The position numbers were made by a program, and so were the translations under genes. A model generated the notes under the pieces. It saw only the letters and a program-made list of their open reading frames with translations, was not told where the DNA came from and made no database searches. A stretch of DNA of 64,000 bases, taken from positions 62,001-126,000 of the forward strand of contig NZ_FNJI01000003.1 of NCBI RefSeq assembly GCF_900104445.1, in the 5' to 3' direction. The first letter of the stretch is position 1; each line of letters begins with the position of its first letter. Of this stretch, positions 42,746 through 52,414 are shown one piece after another. This stretch comes from Desulforhopalus singaporensis (GTDB taxonomy: Bacteria; Desulfobacterota; Desulfobulbia; Desulfobulbales; Desulfocapsaceae).

Positions 42746-43867
42746 GTGATCTCGGCAGACGTAATAGTGATCGGCGGCGGCATCAGCGGTGCTGCCACCG
42801 CTCTGGGCCTGGTAAAGTCGGGGGCCGGAAAGGTTCTGGTTTTTGACGAGCAACTTCCTGCACAACGCCCTTCCCGCGGCAACTTCGGCTTGACATGGTT
42901 CATGTGCAAGGGAGCCAACAATCCCAGTTATGCCAGATGGTGCCGGATGGCAATCGACCAGTGGCCGGACTTCGCCGCGGAGCTTGAGCAGGAGACCGGT
43001 TACGACCTGGAACTGGAATGGACCGGCGGCGCCATCCAAGCTTTTGACGATGAACAGTACCAGGCCCATGCCAAGTCCATCGAGATTCTGAAAAACATCT
43101 GCGCTGAAGTCGATCTCGACTACCCGGTACAAATGTTTTCAAGAGAGGGATTCGCTGACATGATACCGGATATTGAACTGGGCCGGGACGTGACCGGGGT
43201 GATGTATACCGACCGGCAGGGCCATGTCAACCCCCTCAAACTGCTTGCCGCGGTCCGGTGCGCTCTGCAGCAAAAGGGAGGAGAGTATTTCGCGGCCCAC
43301 ACCGTATCGCGGATCGTTCCCGAAAAAGAAGGCGCCATCAGGGTTGAGACAACCAAGGGAAATTTCCGCTGCGGCCGCCTGGTTGTTGCCGCCGGACATG
43401 GAATCCCAAAACTCCTGGCTCCCCTCGGAGCAAAGGTGCCGATCTACCCCCAGCGCGGGCAGCTCATGGTTTCCGAGAGATACGACAGAGTTCTCGACAT
43501 CCCGTTTCTCTGCACCCGCCAGACCCCGGACGGAACCTTCGTCATAGGTCTTTCCACTGAAGATACCGGTCTTGACGACAGCGTCACCATGGCGGCCATG
43601 AAAAGCCAGGCGGCAAACGCCATACGCCTTTTTCCGATCCTGAAAAACCTCAACTGGGTCAGGTCGTGGGGGGCAATACGGATCATGACACCAGACGGCG
43701 CGCCAATCTATACAAAACTGACAGATTATCCCAACATTACGGTTCTTGCACTGCACAGCGCGGTCTCCCTGGCACCCCTGAACATCAGTGAAATTGCGCC
43801 ATGGATCCTGGAACAGCAGGAATCATCAATGATCAACCATTTCCGCAACGAGCGCTTCAATGTTTAA
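42746..43867 (+). CDS. FAD-dependent DAO-like oxidoreductase subunit
   Basis: Protein of 373 residues of the D-amino acid oxidase/glycine oxidase family: N-terminal VIVIGGGISGAATALGL Rossmann motif and a C-terminal IMTPDGAPIY region. It resembles the catalytic subunit of three-part amine dehydrogenases such as HcnC and the D-hydroxyproline dehydrogenase catalytic subunit. With the following 2Fe-2S and FAD/BFD subunits it should oxidise an amino acid or N-alkyl amino acid to an imine and pass electrons on without oxygen. GTG start with TGGAGGA seven bases upstream. Substrate not determinable; proline-type substrates are a guess from the family and the window. Confidence 0.88.
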   Translation: MISADVIVIGGGISGAATALGLVKSGAGKVLVFDEQLPAQRPSRGNFGLTWFMCKGANNPSYARWCRMAIDQWPDFAAELEQETGYDLELEWTGGAIQAFDDEQYQAHAKSIEILKNICAEVDLDYPVQMFSREGFADMIPDIELGRDVTGVMYTDRQGHVNPLKLLAAVRCALQQKGGEYFAAHTVSRIVPEKEGAIRVETTKGNFRCGRLVVAAGHGIPKLLAPLGAKVPIYPQRGQLMVSERYDRVLDIPFLCTRQTPDGTFVIGLSTEDTGLDDSVTMAAMKSQAANAIRLFPILKNLNWVRSWGAIRIMTPDGAPIYTKLTDYPNITVLALHSAVSLAPLNISEIAPWILEQQESSMINHFRNERFNV

Positions 43868-44150
43868 AAGAGATCAGCATACTGACAATGAAAATGTTGC
43901 CGTGATTCTTGATGGTGAAACGACAAACCTCCCGGGAAACATGAGCGTGGCGGCCTCTCTTTTGAGTGAAGGCAGGATCGTCGCAAAGATCTCACCGGCA
44001 TCCAAAAAGCCCTGTTCTCCCCATTGCCTGATGGGGGTATGCTACGAGTGCTTGATGGAGATCGACGGCGTTAAGCAGCAGGCCTGCATGGTGGAGATAC
44101 AGGAAGGCATGGTCATCAACCGCCGGCTGGGCACCATGGAGGAGGATTAA
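43860..44150 (+). CDS. 2Fe-2S subunit of the amino-acid dehydrogenase (HcnA-like)
   Basis: Small protein of 96 residues with a 2Fe-2S cysteine pattern (C53-P-H-C, then CLMGVCYEC and a later Cys in QACMV). Same fold as the HcnA/sarcosine oxidase alpha N-terminal ferredoxin. It overlaps the catalytic subunit gene by eight bases and ends one base before the FAD subunit gene starts, so the three are coupled and likely form one complex. Confidence 0.88.
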   Translation: MFKRDQHTDNENVAVILDGETTNLPGNMSVAASLLSEGRIVAKISPASKKPCSPHCLMGVCYECLMEIDGVKQQACMVEIQEGMVINRRLGTMEED

Positions 44151-44151
44151 T

Positions 44152-45579
44152 ATGAGCAGCTACTACGACAGTGCAGTTATCGGTGCGGGACCTGCAGGGC
44201 TTGCCGCGGCGAGCAGGATGGCCGAGCTGGGCCTTAAGGTGCTGGTGCTCGACGAACAGCCGAGACCCGGCGGACAGATATACAGAAACGTGGAAAACGC
44301 ATCGCCTGCCACCCTGCAACTCATGGGCGAAGATTACCGCCGGGGCCTGGACCTCATAAAGCGGTTCAACCATTCAAGCGCACACTATGAGTCGAATGCG
44401 ATGGTCTGGCAGACATCAAGCGATGGTCGAATCTGCTATTCCCGCAACCGCAAGTCCAGGGAGATAAAAGCGGGACATATCGTGGTGGCCACGGGCGCCA
44501 TGGAGAGGCCCTGTCCCATTCCCGGCTGGAACCTGCCGGGGGTCATGGGAGCCGGCGCGGCCAACAACCTTGCCAAGGAAGCTGGGCTCACCCCATCGGG
44601 CCGGGTGGTGCTTGCCGGCAGCGGTCCGCTGCTTCTTCTGGAGGCCAGCCTGCTGATTGAAAAAGGTGTCGAGATCGCCGCGATTCTGGAAACTACCCCG
44701 AAGCTGCCGTCTCCGAATACACTTGTCCACCTGATACCGGCATTGCGCCGCACCGACTTTCTCGCAAAGGGGCTGAAAATGGTGCGCACCATTAAAAAGT
44801 CCGGCATTTTGCATCACAAGGCCGTCACCAAACTAAGGGCTGTCGGCGGCGACAGACTCAAACGGGTGGAAGCCGTTGCAAACGGAAAGACAGTCGCTTT
44901 TGAGGCCGAACTTCTGCTGCTGCATTTCGGGGTAATCCCCAGCACCCACCTGTTTCGCCTCATGGGCTGTACCATGGAATACAACGACAGACAGCGCTAC
45001 TGGTATCCGGTTTGCGACAGCTGGGGAAGGACAAATCATGAAAATGTTTTTGCAACCGGCGACGGCTCCGGGGTCAGGGGAGCCCTCGCGGCTGAGTACA
45101 AAGGCGAACTGGCGGCCCTGGAAATAGGTCACTGCTGTGGTATTATTCCCCATTATGAGCGGGACGAGCTGGCGTCACCGATACGGGCCATGCTGTATAG
45201 TGACAATCTGCCGCGGCCGCTGGTTGACGAAATCTACGCCCCCGCAGCCGGCGCACACTTTTTCGAAGATGAAACAGTTCTCTGCCGCTGCGAGAATGTG
45301 ACGGTCGGCGACGTGCGCAAAGCTGTAAAAGAAGGGGTGCGTAACGTCAACGAGGTGAAAATCGTCACCAGATGCGGCATGGGCCCCTGCCAGGGACGAA
45401 TGTGCGGTCCGGCTCTTGCGGAAATAGTAGCCGCCGAGGCAAAAACAGAAGTGGAACAAGTCGGTCTGTTGACCGTCCGTCCGCCGTTAAAGCCGATTCC
45501 TCTTGGCGAAGTGGCGGAAATGGAGCTGGAACTCGGCTCCCAGGAACAGGCGGATCTATTTAAAAATATGCGAAAATAA
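44152..45579 (+). CDS. FAD/NAD-binding subunit with BFD-like Fe-S domain (HcnB-like)
   Basis: Protein of 475 residues: N-terminal FAD domain (AVIGAGPAGLAAASRMAELG; DEQPRPGGQIYR), a second nucleotide domain (VVLAGSGPLLLLEA), ATGDGSGVRG, and a C-terminal BFD-like 2Fe-2S domain (CRCENVTVGDV, then TRCGMGPCQGRMC). This is the architecture of HcnB and of the electron-transfer subunit of D-hydroxyproline dehydrogenases. Third part of the complex begun by the preceding two genes. Confidence 0.92.
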   Translation: MSSYYDSAVIGAGPAGLAAASRMAELGLKVLVLDEQPRPGGQIYRNVENASPATLQLMGEDYRRGLDLIKRFNHSSAHYESNAMVWQTSSDGRICYSRNRKSREIKAGHIVVATGAMERPCPIPGWNLPGVMGAGAANNLAKEAGLTPSGRVVLAGSGPLLLLEASLLIEKGVEIAAILETTPKLPSPNTLVHLIPALRRTDFLAKGLKMVRTIKKSGILHHKAVTKLRAVGGDRLKRVEAVANGKTVAFEAELLLLHFGVIPSTHLFRLMGCTMEYNDRQRYWYPVCDSWGRTNHENVFATGDGSGVRGALAAEYKGELAALEIGHCCGIIPHYERDELASPIRAMLYSDNLPRPLVDEIYAPAAGAHFFEDETVLCRCENVTVGDVRKAVKEGVRNVNEVKIVTRCGMGPCQGRMCGPALAEIVAAEAKTEVEQVGLLTVRPPLKPIPLGEVAEMELELGSQEQADLFKNMRK

Positions 45580-45594
45580 CAAAAGGAGCGGATT

Positions 45595-45945
45595 ATGACT
45601 GTCAACCGGATGGAAACAGCGGAGCGCATGAGTAAAATCGTGATCCACAACGAGACCATATATCTTTGCGGTCAGGTTGCGGACAACACCGGGGAATCGG
45701 TTGGGCCCCAGACGGAAAACATGCTGGCCAAGGTGGACAATCTTTTGGAAATGGCGGGCAGCAACCGGAAAAATATCCTCAGTGCCACCATTTACCTTCG
45801 GGATATGAAGGACTTTGCGGAAATGAACAGCGTCTGGGACAAATGGGTGCCCGCCGGTCACGCCCCCGCCAGGGCATGCGTCGAGGCGAGAATGGCCCGT
45901 CCCGACCTGCTGGTGGAAATTTCCGTGATAGCGGCAAAAATTTAA
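45595..45945 (+). CDS. RidA-family imine deaminase
   Basis: Protein of 116 residues of the YjgF/RidA family ([45 protein letters not shown], including the conserved Arg that binds the carboxylate). RidA hydrolyses reactive imines and enamines to keto acids plus ammonia. Its place just after an amino-acid dehydrogenase fits exactly: it would clear the imine product. AAAAGGAG ribosome site. Confidence 0.92.
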   Translation: MTVNRMETAERMSKIVIHNETIYLCGQVADNTGESVGPQTENMLAKVDNLLEMAGSNRKNILSATIYLRDMKDFAEMNSVWDKWVPAGHAPARACVEARMARPDLLVEISVIAAKI

Positions 45946-45973
45946 TCCTGTCCAAGATCAGGGAGGAGAAACA

Positions 45974-46456
45974 GTGGAGCGTTTTTTCAAATACACACTG
46001 ACCATTCTGGTAAGCACCGTTGCGGCGATGGAATTCTATCAGGTGATTATGCGTTATATCCTGGAAATTCCGGTCATGGGGCTGGAAGAATTGCTGGTAT
46101 ACCCAACGCTCTGGCTCTACTTTCTCGGCAGCGTCAACGCCTCCCGGGAGGATACCCAGATCAAGGCTAACGTCCTCGATGTTTTTCTCAAGACCGACCG
46201 GGCGAAACTGAAAGTTCGGGTGGTCGCAGACTTCATGTCGGTCGTCGTTTCCGCGTGGCTCACCTACTGGGCCTGGGATTATTTTCGTTACGCCCTGCGC
46301 GTCTGGAAGGAAAGTCCAACCCTCTACATCCCCACCTTCTACGCGGAATGCGCCGTTTTCATCGGCCTCGTGGCGATGACGATCTTTGCCTTGAAATACC
46401 TGATTAAACACGGCCGCCAGCTTTTCGCCGGCAACCGGACTGAACAAGGAGCATAA
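45974..46456 (+). CDS. TRAP transporter small membrane subunit (DctQ)
   Basis: Membrane protein of 160 residues with four predicted helices, DctQ-like (FYQVIMRYILEIPVMGLEELLVYPTLWLYFLGS is the typical helix 2 region). GTG start behind GGGAGGAGAA. It pairs with the DctM-like gene three bases downstream to form a secondary transporter for carboxylates or zwitterions. Confidence 0.9.
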   Translation: MERFFKYTLTILVSTVAAMEFYQVIMRYILEIPVMGLEELLVYPTLWLYFLGSVNASREDTQIKANVLDVFLKTDRAKLKVRVVADFMSVVVSAWLTYWAWDYFRYALRVWKESPTLYIPTFYAECAVFIGLVAMTIFALKYLIKHGRQLFAGNRTEQGA

Positions 46457-46458
46457 TC

Positions 46459-47763
46459 ATGGAGATAGTAACCGTCTCTCTCATATCCCTTGGTATCCTT
46501 ATCGTTTTGCTCAGTTTCGGCGTTCCCCTGCCTTTCTGTTTCGGCGGGGCGCTGATGACCATGTGCATGTTCGGCGGAGCCACCATGAAGGGCACAATGG
46601 TCTGGGGCTACACCCAGCTTGCCAACCCGGTTTTGCTCTGTATCCCGCTCTTTGTATTTGCCGGAACAATCATGAGTGAAAGCGGAATCGCCGCAAGCCT
46701 GCTCAGATTCGTCAACATCTTCGTCGGTCGTATCCGTGGCGGACTTGGCGTCGTCGCCTCGGTGAGTTGTGCGATTATCGGCGCCATTTCCGGCTCCGGC
46801 CTCACCGGTGTTGCGGCAACCGGACCGCTTCTTATTCCGGAGATGGCGGCCAAAGGATACCCGCGCGGCTACGCCACGGCCCTGGTAGCCAATTCATCCA
46901 TTCTCGGCCTGCTGATCCCACCGTCGGTTACCATGATCATTTACGGCTGGGTAACGGACACCTCGATACTTGCCTGCTTCCTGGCAACTCTTGGTCCCGG
47001 CCTGTTGATCACCTCGCTTTTTTCCGGGGTGAACCTGGTCATGGCCAGGAAGTTCCCCTTGGTCCTCGACCCGCCGAAACCGGTTGAGGAAACGGTCAGG
47101 GAAGGGGTCGCCTGTACCACCAGGGCTATCCCCGCGCTGGTCATGCCGCTGATCATTCTCGGCGGTATCTACGGTGGCATCATGACCCCGACGGAAGCCG
47201 CAGCGGTTGCGGTCATCTACTCGCTGCCGGTCGGATTCCTCATCTACCGGGGACTGACAATGAGTACTTTTCTCAGGGCTGCAAAAAATTCCGCCACCGC
47301 CGTCGGGGCAATCATGGTCATGATCATCTTCAGCCTCATGCTGAGCCAGATTTTCGTCATGGAAGATGTTCCGCAGGCCCTGGTCGAAGGTGTCTTCAAC
47401 ATCACCCAGAACAAGATCCTGCTGCTGATCCTGGTCAACTTCCTGCTGTTTTTCGTCGGCATGATCGTCAACGACATCACCGCTATCATCCTCATCGCCC
47501 CGCTGCTGCTGCCCCTTATGGAAGCAATAGGTGTAAGCCCCGTTCAGTTTGCGGCAATCATGGGTGTAAATACCGCCATGGGAGGAGTTACCCCACCCTA
47601 TGCTTCGATCCTCTATCTCGGCATGCGTATCGGCGAAGTCGAATTCTCCGAGGTCATCAAGCCCGCTATGATCCTGATCATCTTCGGCTATGTCCCGGTA
47701 GTTTTTCTTACATCTTTATGGCCAAATCTGTCCCTGTTCTTCCCGGGACTGTTCGGGTACTGA
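46459..47763 (+). CDS. TRAP transporter large permease (DctM)
   Basis: Permease of 434 residues with about twelve helices. DctM signatures visible: FAGTIMSESGIAASLLRF, GSGLTGVAATGPLLIPEMAAKGYPRGYA, LIPPSVTMIIYG and the NDITAIILIAPLLLP region. It carries substrate with sodium, delivered by the periplasmic binding proteins encoded next. Same operon as the dehydrogenase genes, so the substrate imported is probably what the dehydrogenase oxidises. Confidence 0.94.
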   Translation: MEIVTVSLISLGILIVLLSFGVPLPFCFGGALMTMCMFGGATMKGTMVWGYTQLANPVLLCIPLFVFAGTIMSESGIAASLLRFVNIFVGRIRGGLGVVASVSCAIIGAISGSGLTGVAATGPLLIPEMAAKGYPRGYATALVANSSILGLLIPPSVTMIIYGWVTDTSILACFLATLGPGLLITSLFSGVNLVMARKFPLVLDPPKPVEETVREGVACTTRAIPALVMPLIILGGIYGGIMTPTEAAAVAVIYSLPVGFLIYRGLTMSTFLRAAKNSATAVGAIMVMIIFSLMLSQIFVMEDVPQALVEGVFNITQNKILLLILVNFLLFFVGMIVNDITAIILIAPLLLPLMEAIGVSPVQFAAIMGVNTAMGGVTPPYASILYLGMRIGEVEFSEVIKPAMILIIFGYVPVVFLTSLWPNLSLFFPGLFGY

Positions 47764-47858
47764 TCCCGATAATCAAAGAGATGCATTTCAGAATCGGGGC
47801 TGCCGCGGCAAACACGATCCTGGGACGCTATCCAACATAAAACAAGGAGATCTACGAA

Positions 47859-48860
47859 ATGAAAAAAAGATTTATAAAACTCAGCCTCGCTGCAATTATC
47901 ATCTCCAGTCTCTGTATAGGGAGCATGGCAACCGCCAAAACCTTGAAAATCTCTCACGTAAGACCGCAGGACACTGCAATTGACAAAGACCTGAAGTGGT
48001 TTTCGGAAACACTGAAAGAGGTATCCGGAGGCAAGGTGAAGACCAAGATCTATCCGGCAAGCGCCCTTGGCGATTACACCGTCGTCCAGGAGAGGGTCGG
48101 TCTCGGTGCCGTGGATATGGCTTGTCAGCCGCCAGCTTCCGCCGCCGATAAGAGATTCCAGGTGGTCTATTTCCCCTACATGGTGAAAAACTGGGCCCAG
48201 GCAAAGAAAAATTATGAGCCGGGCGCCCCGCTGAGAAAAGTTGTGGAAGATCTGTACGAAAAGCAGAACATCCATCTGCTGGCGGCATGGCCGGTATACT
48301 TCGGGGGCATTGCGCTGAACCGGGAACCCGTCGCTCCCGGCGACCCTGATGGTGCAAAAGGCATCAAACTGCGCGTCCCGCCGATGAAAACCTTCCAGCT
48401 GATGGCCGACAATACCGGCTACCTCGGCACCCCGATCCCGTTTTCCGACGCTTTCACCGCAGTACAGACCGGCGTGGTTGACGGTGTCATCGGCTCCGGT
48501 GCGGAAGGCTATTACTCCTCTTTCAGGGACGTAACCAAGTACTACATCCCGGCAAACACCCACTTCGAGGTCTGGTATCTCATCATCAACAAGGAATATT
48601 TCGACAACATGAAAGAAGACCAGAGGGAAAAACTCGTGGATGTTGCCGCCCAGTTTGAACAGAGGCGCTGGGATAGTGCCGAAGCTGATCAGGCCGCAAA
48701 CGAGAAGCGGCTGGCCGACTACGGCGCCAAGATCATCCCCCTGTCCAACGAGGAAATCGATGCTATCGCCGACAAGGTTCACAAAACGGTATGGCCCACC
48801 GTACTCAACGATGTCGGCGTAGAATGGGGACAATCCGTCATTGACAACATCGTGGAATAA
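47859..48860 (+). CDS. TRAP substrate-binding protein 1 (DctP family)
   Basis: Protein of 333 residues with a signal peptide (about 26 residues) and the DctP fold; the carboxylate-binding Arg lies in KLRVPPMK. The sequence LKISHVRPQDTAIDKDLKWF and the phrase WPVYFGGIALNREP are close to those of the second binding protein encoded 72 bases downstream. AAGGAGATCTACG precedes the ATG. Exported to the periplasm. Confidence 0.93.
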   Translation: MKKRFIKLSLAAIIISSLCIGSMATAKTLKISHVRPQDTAIDKDLKWFSETLKEVSGGKVKTKIYPASALGDYTVVQERVGLGAVDMACQPPASAADKRFQVVYFPYMVKNWAQAKKNYEPGAPLRKVVEDLYEKQNIHLLAAWPVYFGGIALNREPVAPGDPDGAKGIKLRVPPMKTFQLMADNTGYLGTPIPFSDAFTAVQTGVVDGVIGSGAEGYYSSFRDVTKYYIPANTHFEVWYLIINKEYFDNMKEDQREKLVDVAAQFEQRRWDSAEADQAANEKRLADYGAKIIPLSNEEIDAIADKVHKTVWPTVLNDVGVEWGQSVIDNIVE

Positions 48861-48931
48861 TAAACCCGCAAAGCGCCTTGCAAGACTGTCCCTGCGGGGC
48901 GCATCATCCCGGCCCGTTAAATGAGGATGTT

Positions 48932-49930
48932 ATGAAGAAACTTCTTGCATGCGCACTATGCTGCGTCGCCGCACTGTCCATCCTGGTACAGTCTTCGCTT
49001 GCCGGAGACACCTGGAAAATAGGCCACGTACGGCCGACCGGTTCCGCAGTGGACAAAGATCTGCAAAAATTCACGGCAACGGTTCGCCAACAGAGCGGAG
49101 ACAAAATTAAGTTCAATATCTACGCCGCAAACAAACTTGGGGATTACTCCGTCGTCCAGGAACGGGTGGCATTCGGTGAAGTGGAGATGTTTCTCGGTCC
49201 TTTCGGAACGGCGGTCGACCGGCGGGTATCGCTGGCATGGACTCCGTTTCTTGTCGAGACATGGGAACAGGCTGAAAAAATGTATTCCCCTGACAGTCCG
49301 CTGATAAAGTATATGGAGTCATACCTGAAAGCCCAGAACATCAAGATTATCGGGGGCTGGCCGGTATACTTCGGCGGCATAGGACTCACCGGCAAGCCAC
49401 GTTTTCCGGCCGATCCGGATGTAAAAAAGAACGTCATCATCAGGGTACCACCGATTCGCAGTTTCGAGATCACCGCCAGAGAACTCGGCTTTACGCCCTA
49501 CCCGATAACCTGGAAATATGCCCAGATGGGTCTCAAGACCGGCATGGTTGGAGGGCTGATCGGCGGCGGTGCAGAAGGATATGCGGCGCTGTCGGAAAAT
49601 ATCCGCTACTATCTTCCGGTCAAGGACCATTTCGAGTACTGGTTTCTCTATATTAACCTGGACCTGTGGAACTCACTTTCCGATGAACATCGCGAAATCC
49701 TGACAGGGGCCGCACGAACCATGGAAGAAGAGCGGTTTCGCGTCGCCAGCAAGCAGGAGAAGGCCAGTTTCGCAGAATTGAACATACGCGGCGTCACCAT
49801 CCTTGAAATAAGCGATAAGCAGTACGGCTACATGCGGGACAAGGTCCGCGCCGCAGTCTGGCCTTCGTTAAGAGATGACCTTGGCCCTGCTTTTGACAAG
49901 GTCGTGGAATTCCTCAAAGAAGAAAAGTGA
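48932..49930 (+). CDS. TRAP substrate-binding protein 2 (DctP family)
   Basis: Protein of 332 residues, signal peptide of about 24 residues, then WKIGHVRPTGSAVDKDLQKF and WPVYFGGIGLTGKPRF, with the binding Arg in IIRVPPIR. It is a diverged paralogue of the preceding binding protein. Having two DctP proteins beside one permease suggests two related ligands or a high/low-affinity pair. GAGGATGTT precedes ATG 48932; an in-frame ATG 18 codons upstream would destroy the signal peptide. Confidence 0.92.
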   Translation: MKKLLACALCCVAALSILVQSSLAGDTWKIGHVRPTGSAVDKDLQKFTATVRQQSGDKIKFNIYAANKLGDYSVVQERVAFGEVEMFLGPFGTAVDRRVSLAWTPFLVETWEQAEKMYSPDSPLIKYMESYLKAQNIKIIGGWPVYFGGIGLTGKPRFPADPDVKKNVIIRVPPIRSFEITARELGFTPYPITWKYAQMGLKTGMVGGLIGGGAEGYAALSENIRYYLPVKDHFEYWFLYINLDLWNSLSDEHREILTGAARTMEEERFRVASKQEKASFAELNIRGVTILEISDKQYGYMRDKVRAAVWPSLRDDLGPAFDKVVEFLKEEK

Positions 49931-49954
49931 CGGGAGCATACCGCGGACAACACT

Positions 49955-49998
49955 CCGTTCCGGCACCCTCTTCTCAAGCGGAACAGGTACCGGAGCGG
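49955..49998. terminator. Hairpin between convergent operons, possible bidirectional terminator
   Basis: CCGTTCCGGCACC and GGTACCGGAGCGG pair over 13 positions with one mismatch and one G-T pair. It lies in the 74-base gap between the convergent TRAP operon and the activator gene. No T-run is present on either side, so termination is only suggested. Confidence 0.4.
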
Positions 49999-50004
49999 GT
50001 CTGC

Positions 50005-51918
50005 TCACCTGAAATCTTCACAATCCATGCCATACTCCTTTACCTTGCGGTAAAGGGTTGCACGCGATATCCCGAGATCTCTTGAGCTCTTCGCCATATT
50101 TCCCTCGTTTCTTGACATGGTATTGCCGATGAGTTTGCGCTCCATTTCCCGGATAGTACCCGTATCAACAGTCCTCCGGGCATCCCTGGCAGCAGAGATG
50201 CCCAGGTGTGAAGCCAGGATCTCCCCGTCGTTGGAGAGATGGATCGCCCGCTGCACGCAGTTTTCAAGTTCGCGGACGTTTCCCGGCCAGTGGTACTCTT
50301 TCATCAGCGCCATGGCATCAGGGCTTATCCGGTTTTCCGGACCGTAACGGCTGACGAAATGGCGCGCCAGCAGTTCGATGTCCTCACCTCCCCGCTCGCG
50401 CAGAGGAGGAATGATGATTTCGATGATATTGAGGCGATAAAACAGATCCTTGCGGAATCTGTTCAGCGCCACCTGCTGGTAGAGGTCCACATGGGTTGCG
50501 GCGATAACCCGGGCGTTGGTGTGGATCACCCGCTGTGCGCCGATGCGCTGCACTTCTCCGGTCTGCAGTACCCGCAGCAGTTTTACCTGCATATCATGGG
50601 GCATGTCGCCGATTTCATCGAGCAGGATCGTCCCGCCGTCGGCCAGCTCGAATTTGCCCGGCCGTCCTTTTCTCGATGCGCCGGTAAATGCGCCGTCCAC
50701 ATAGCCAAAGAGCTCGCTCTCCAGCAGTTCGCCTGGAATAGCGCCGCAGTTGAGGGGCACAAATGACTGGCCTGCACGGCGCCCGCCCTTGTGAATTGCC
50801 TGGGCGAACAGCTCCTTGCCAGTTCCGGTCTCCCCCAGCAGCAGAACCGTTGACGAAGACCCGGCGGCACGGACACCCAGCTCGACCGCTTCACGAAAAG
50901 CCTTCGACCTGCCGACGAGCAGGTCGAAGGTAAATATCGGCTCGGTGCCGGAGATGCGATCGGCGAGCTTTCTGAGATCGTTGAACTCCTCAAACACCAT
51001 CACCGCCCCGAGCAGCTCGTCACTTTCCGAAACCACCGGTTTTGCCGAGTAGTAGCAGTGCACTTCGCGGTTGTCCACCTGCAGCCTGACCTCCCGCTCT
51101 TTCCACGCCTCGGGATTCCTGTGAATTTCCCTGAGATCCAGGTCGAGCCCCCTGAGCACTGAAACCGGCTTACCTTCCAGATCGTTTTGTTTGAGAATGA
51201 TTTTGCCTTTGCGGTTGGTTTTCCAGATCCGCTTGTCGGTATCCAGCGTGAGCAACCCGGTCTCCGCCGATTCGATCACCCGGTTGAGAAAGCCGGTATA
51301 CAGCGACATCTCCCGGTTACGCCGAAGCAGCCTCATCTGCTTTTCCACGGAACGGGCAGCCATGGTTATCATGATCAGGGTATGGGAATGAACCAGGCGG
51401 CTGGTGCCGGAAACCACCAGGACCCCGGCCAGCTCTTTATTCTTGCCGAAAATAGGTGCGGCAGAACTTGTAAAGCCGTGCGCCTGCCGACAGTAGTGAT
51501 CTTCTTCGTTGAGCTGCACGGGAAACCGCATTGCAAGGCAGAGGCTGATGGCCGATGTCCCCACATCCCGCTCGGTCCATCGGTATCCGACCGCACAGTT
51601 GCCCTCGGCAAAAAGCTCCTTGACTGTGCTGCCGCCGTCCACCTTGAGGATATATCCGTCGCTGTCGGCAAAGGCGATGATAAAATCGTCCGGCGACAGC
51701 AGCCCGTAAAACTCGTCTATATGGGAAATGACAACCTCAAGGAGGTCTTGCTGTGCAGCGCATCGCGCCTCAAGTTCGGCCGCGGACAGCCGCTCCTGGT
51801 TTTCATTTCTTCTGTCGGCGCTGATCCGGTATTTTCTCGACCGCTCATGGGAGGCACGAATCTCCTTGCGCATCTGCTCGCTTGTGGGGATAATCCCAAT
51901 GGAATTCACAGGTTCCAT
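50005..51918 (-). CDS. GAF/PAS sigma-54 activator (AcoR-like)
   Basis: Protein of 637 residues: N-terminal GAF-type region (about 50-200; FIIAFADSDGYILKVDG, RDVGTSAISLCL, CRQAHGFTSSAAPIF as in AcoR), a PAS domain (about 205-320), AAA+ domain with GETGTGKE and GAFTGA, and a C-terminal HTH (NMAKSSRDLGISRATLYRKV). AcoR-type proteins bind small catabolic signals directly. It sits convergent at the far end of the dehydrogenase/TRAP operon, whose promoter is of sigma-54 type with three enhancer-like sites, making that operon the likely target. Confidence 0.93.
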   Translation of the reverse strand: MEPVNSIGIIPTSEQMRKEIRASHERSRKYRISADRRNENQERLSAAELEARCAAQQDLLEVVISHIDEFYGLLSPDDFIIAFADSDGYILKVDGGSTVKELFAEGNCAVGYRWTERDVGTSAISLCLAMRFPVQLNEEDHYCRQAHGFTSSAAPIFGKNKELAGVLVVSGTSRLVHSHTLIMITMAARSVEKQMRLLRRNREMSLYTGFLNRVIESAETGLLTLDTDKRIWKTNRKGKIILKQNDLEGKPVSVLRGLDLDLREIHRNPEAWKEREVRLQVDNREVHCYYSAKPVVSESDELLGAVMVFEEFNDLRKLADRISGTEPIFTFDLLVGRSKAFREAVELGVRAAGSSSTVLLLGETGTGKELFAQAIHKGGRRAGQSFVPLNCGAIPGELLESELFGYVDGAFTGASRKGRPGKFELADGGTILLDEIGDMPHDMQVKLLRVLQTGEVQRIGAQRVIHTNARVIAATHVDLYQQVALNRFRKDLFYRLNIIEIIIPPLRERGGEDIELLARHFVSRYGPENRISPDAMALMKEYHWPGNVRELENCVQRAIHLSNDGEILASHLGISAARDARRTVDTGTIREMERKLIGNTMSRNEGNMAKSSRDLGISRATLYRKVKEYGMDCEDFR

Positions 51919-52018
51919 AAATCCTCACCGATTCATCCGGTATCCGGCACAAAATGTATAATTATGACACATACGGCAACATACCAGATCTGCATCGCAT
52001 TGACAAACGGCCCTTTTC

Positions 52019-52414
52019 CTATTGCGACTCCTTGTTGTTAATATGGAGCACCGCCTTGTCGATGGCGGCCAGCAGTTCGCCGAAGGTAAACGGCTTGGCT
52101 ATAAAATCGAGAACCCCCTTGCGGAAAGATTCCTTTGCGGTCTGCATTGTCGCAAACCCGGTTATGACGATCACCTCCGTCTCCGGCCGCATGCTTTTCA
52201 CTTCACTGAGAAGTTCCATCCCGTCGATCCCTTCCATCTTGAGATCGGTTATGATCAGGTCGAAAGGATGCTTCCTGAACCTGTCCAGTGCGTCGATACT
52301 TTTGAGAAAAGTTTCGACATAATATCCCTTCCGTTCGAGAATGGGCTTCAAACGCTTGGTCACAATAGGCTCATCGTCCAGTACTAAGATTTTTATCTTT
52401 TCACTACTATCCAT
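52019..52414 (-). CDS. Stand-alone receiver protein overlapping the PPDK-like gene (module B)
   Basis: Receiver of 131 residues with complete active site (LVLDDEP, phosphoacceptor in ITDLKMEG, Thr in VITGFAT, Lys in IAKPFT). Its ATG lies inside the last codons of the PPDK-like gene (8-base overlap), GGAAG upstream. The same arrangement occurs in module A. There is no output domain. Last gene of the leftward module B operon. Confidence 0.9.
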   Translation of the reverse strand: MDSSEKIKILVLDDEPIVTKRLKPILERKGYYVETFLKSIDALDRFRKHPFDLIITDLKMEGIDGMELLSEVKSMRPETEVIVITGFATMQTAKESFRKGVLDFIAKPFTFGELLAAIDKAVLHINNKESQ

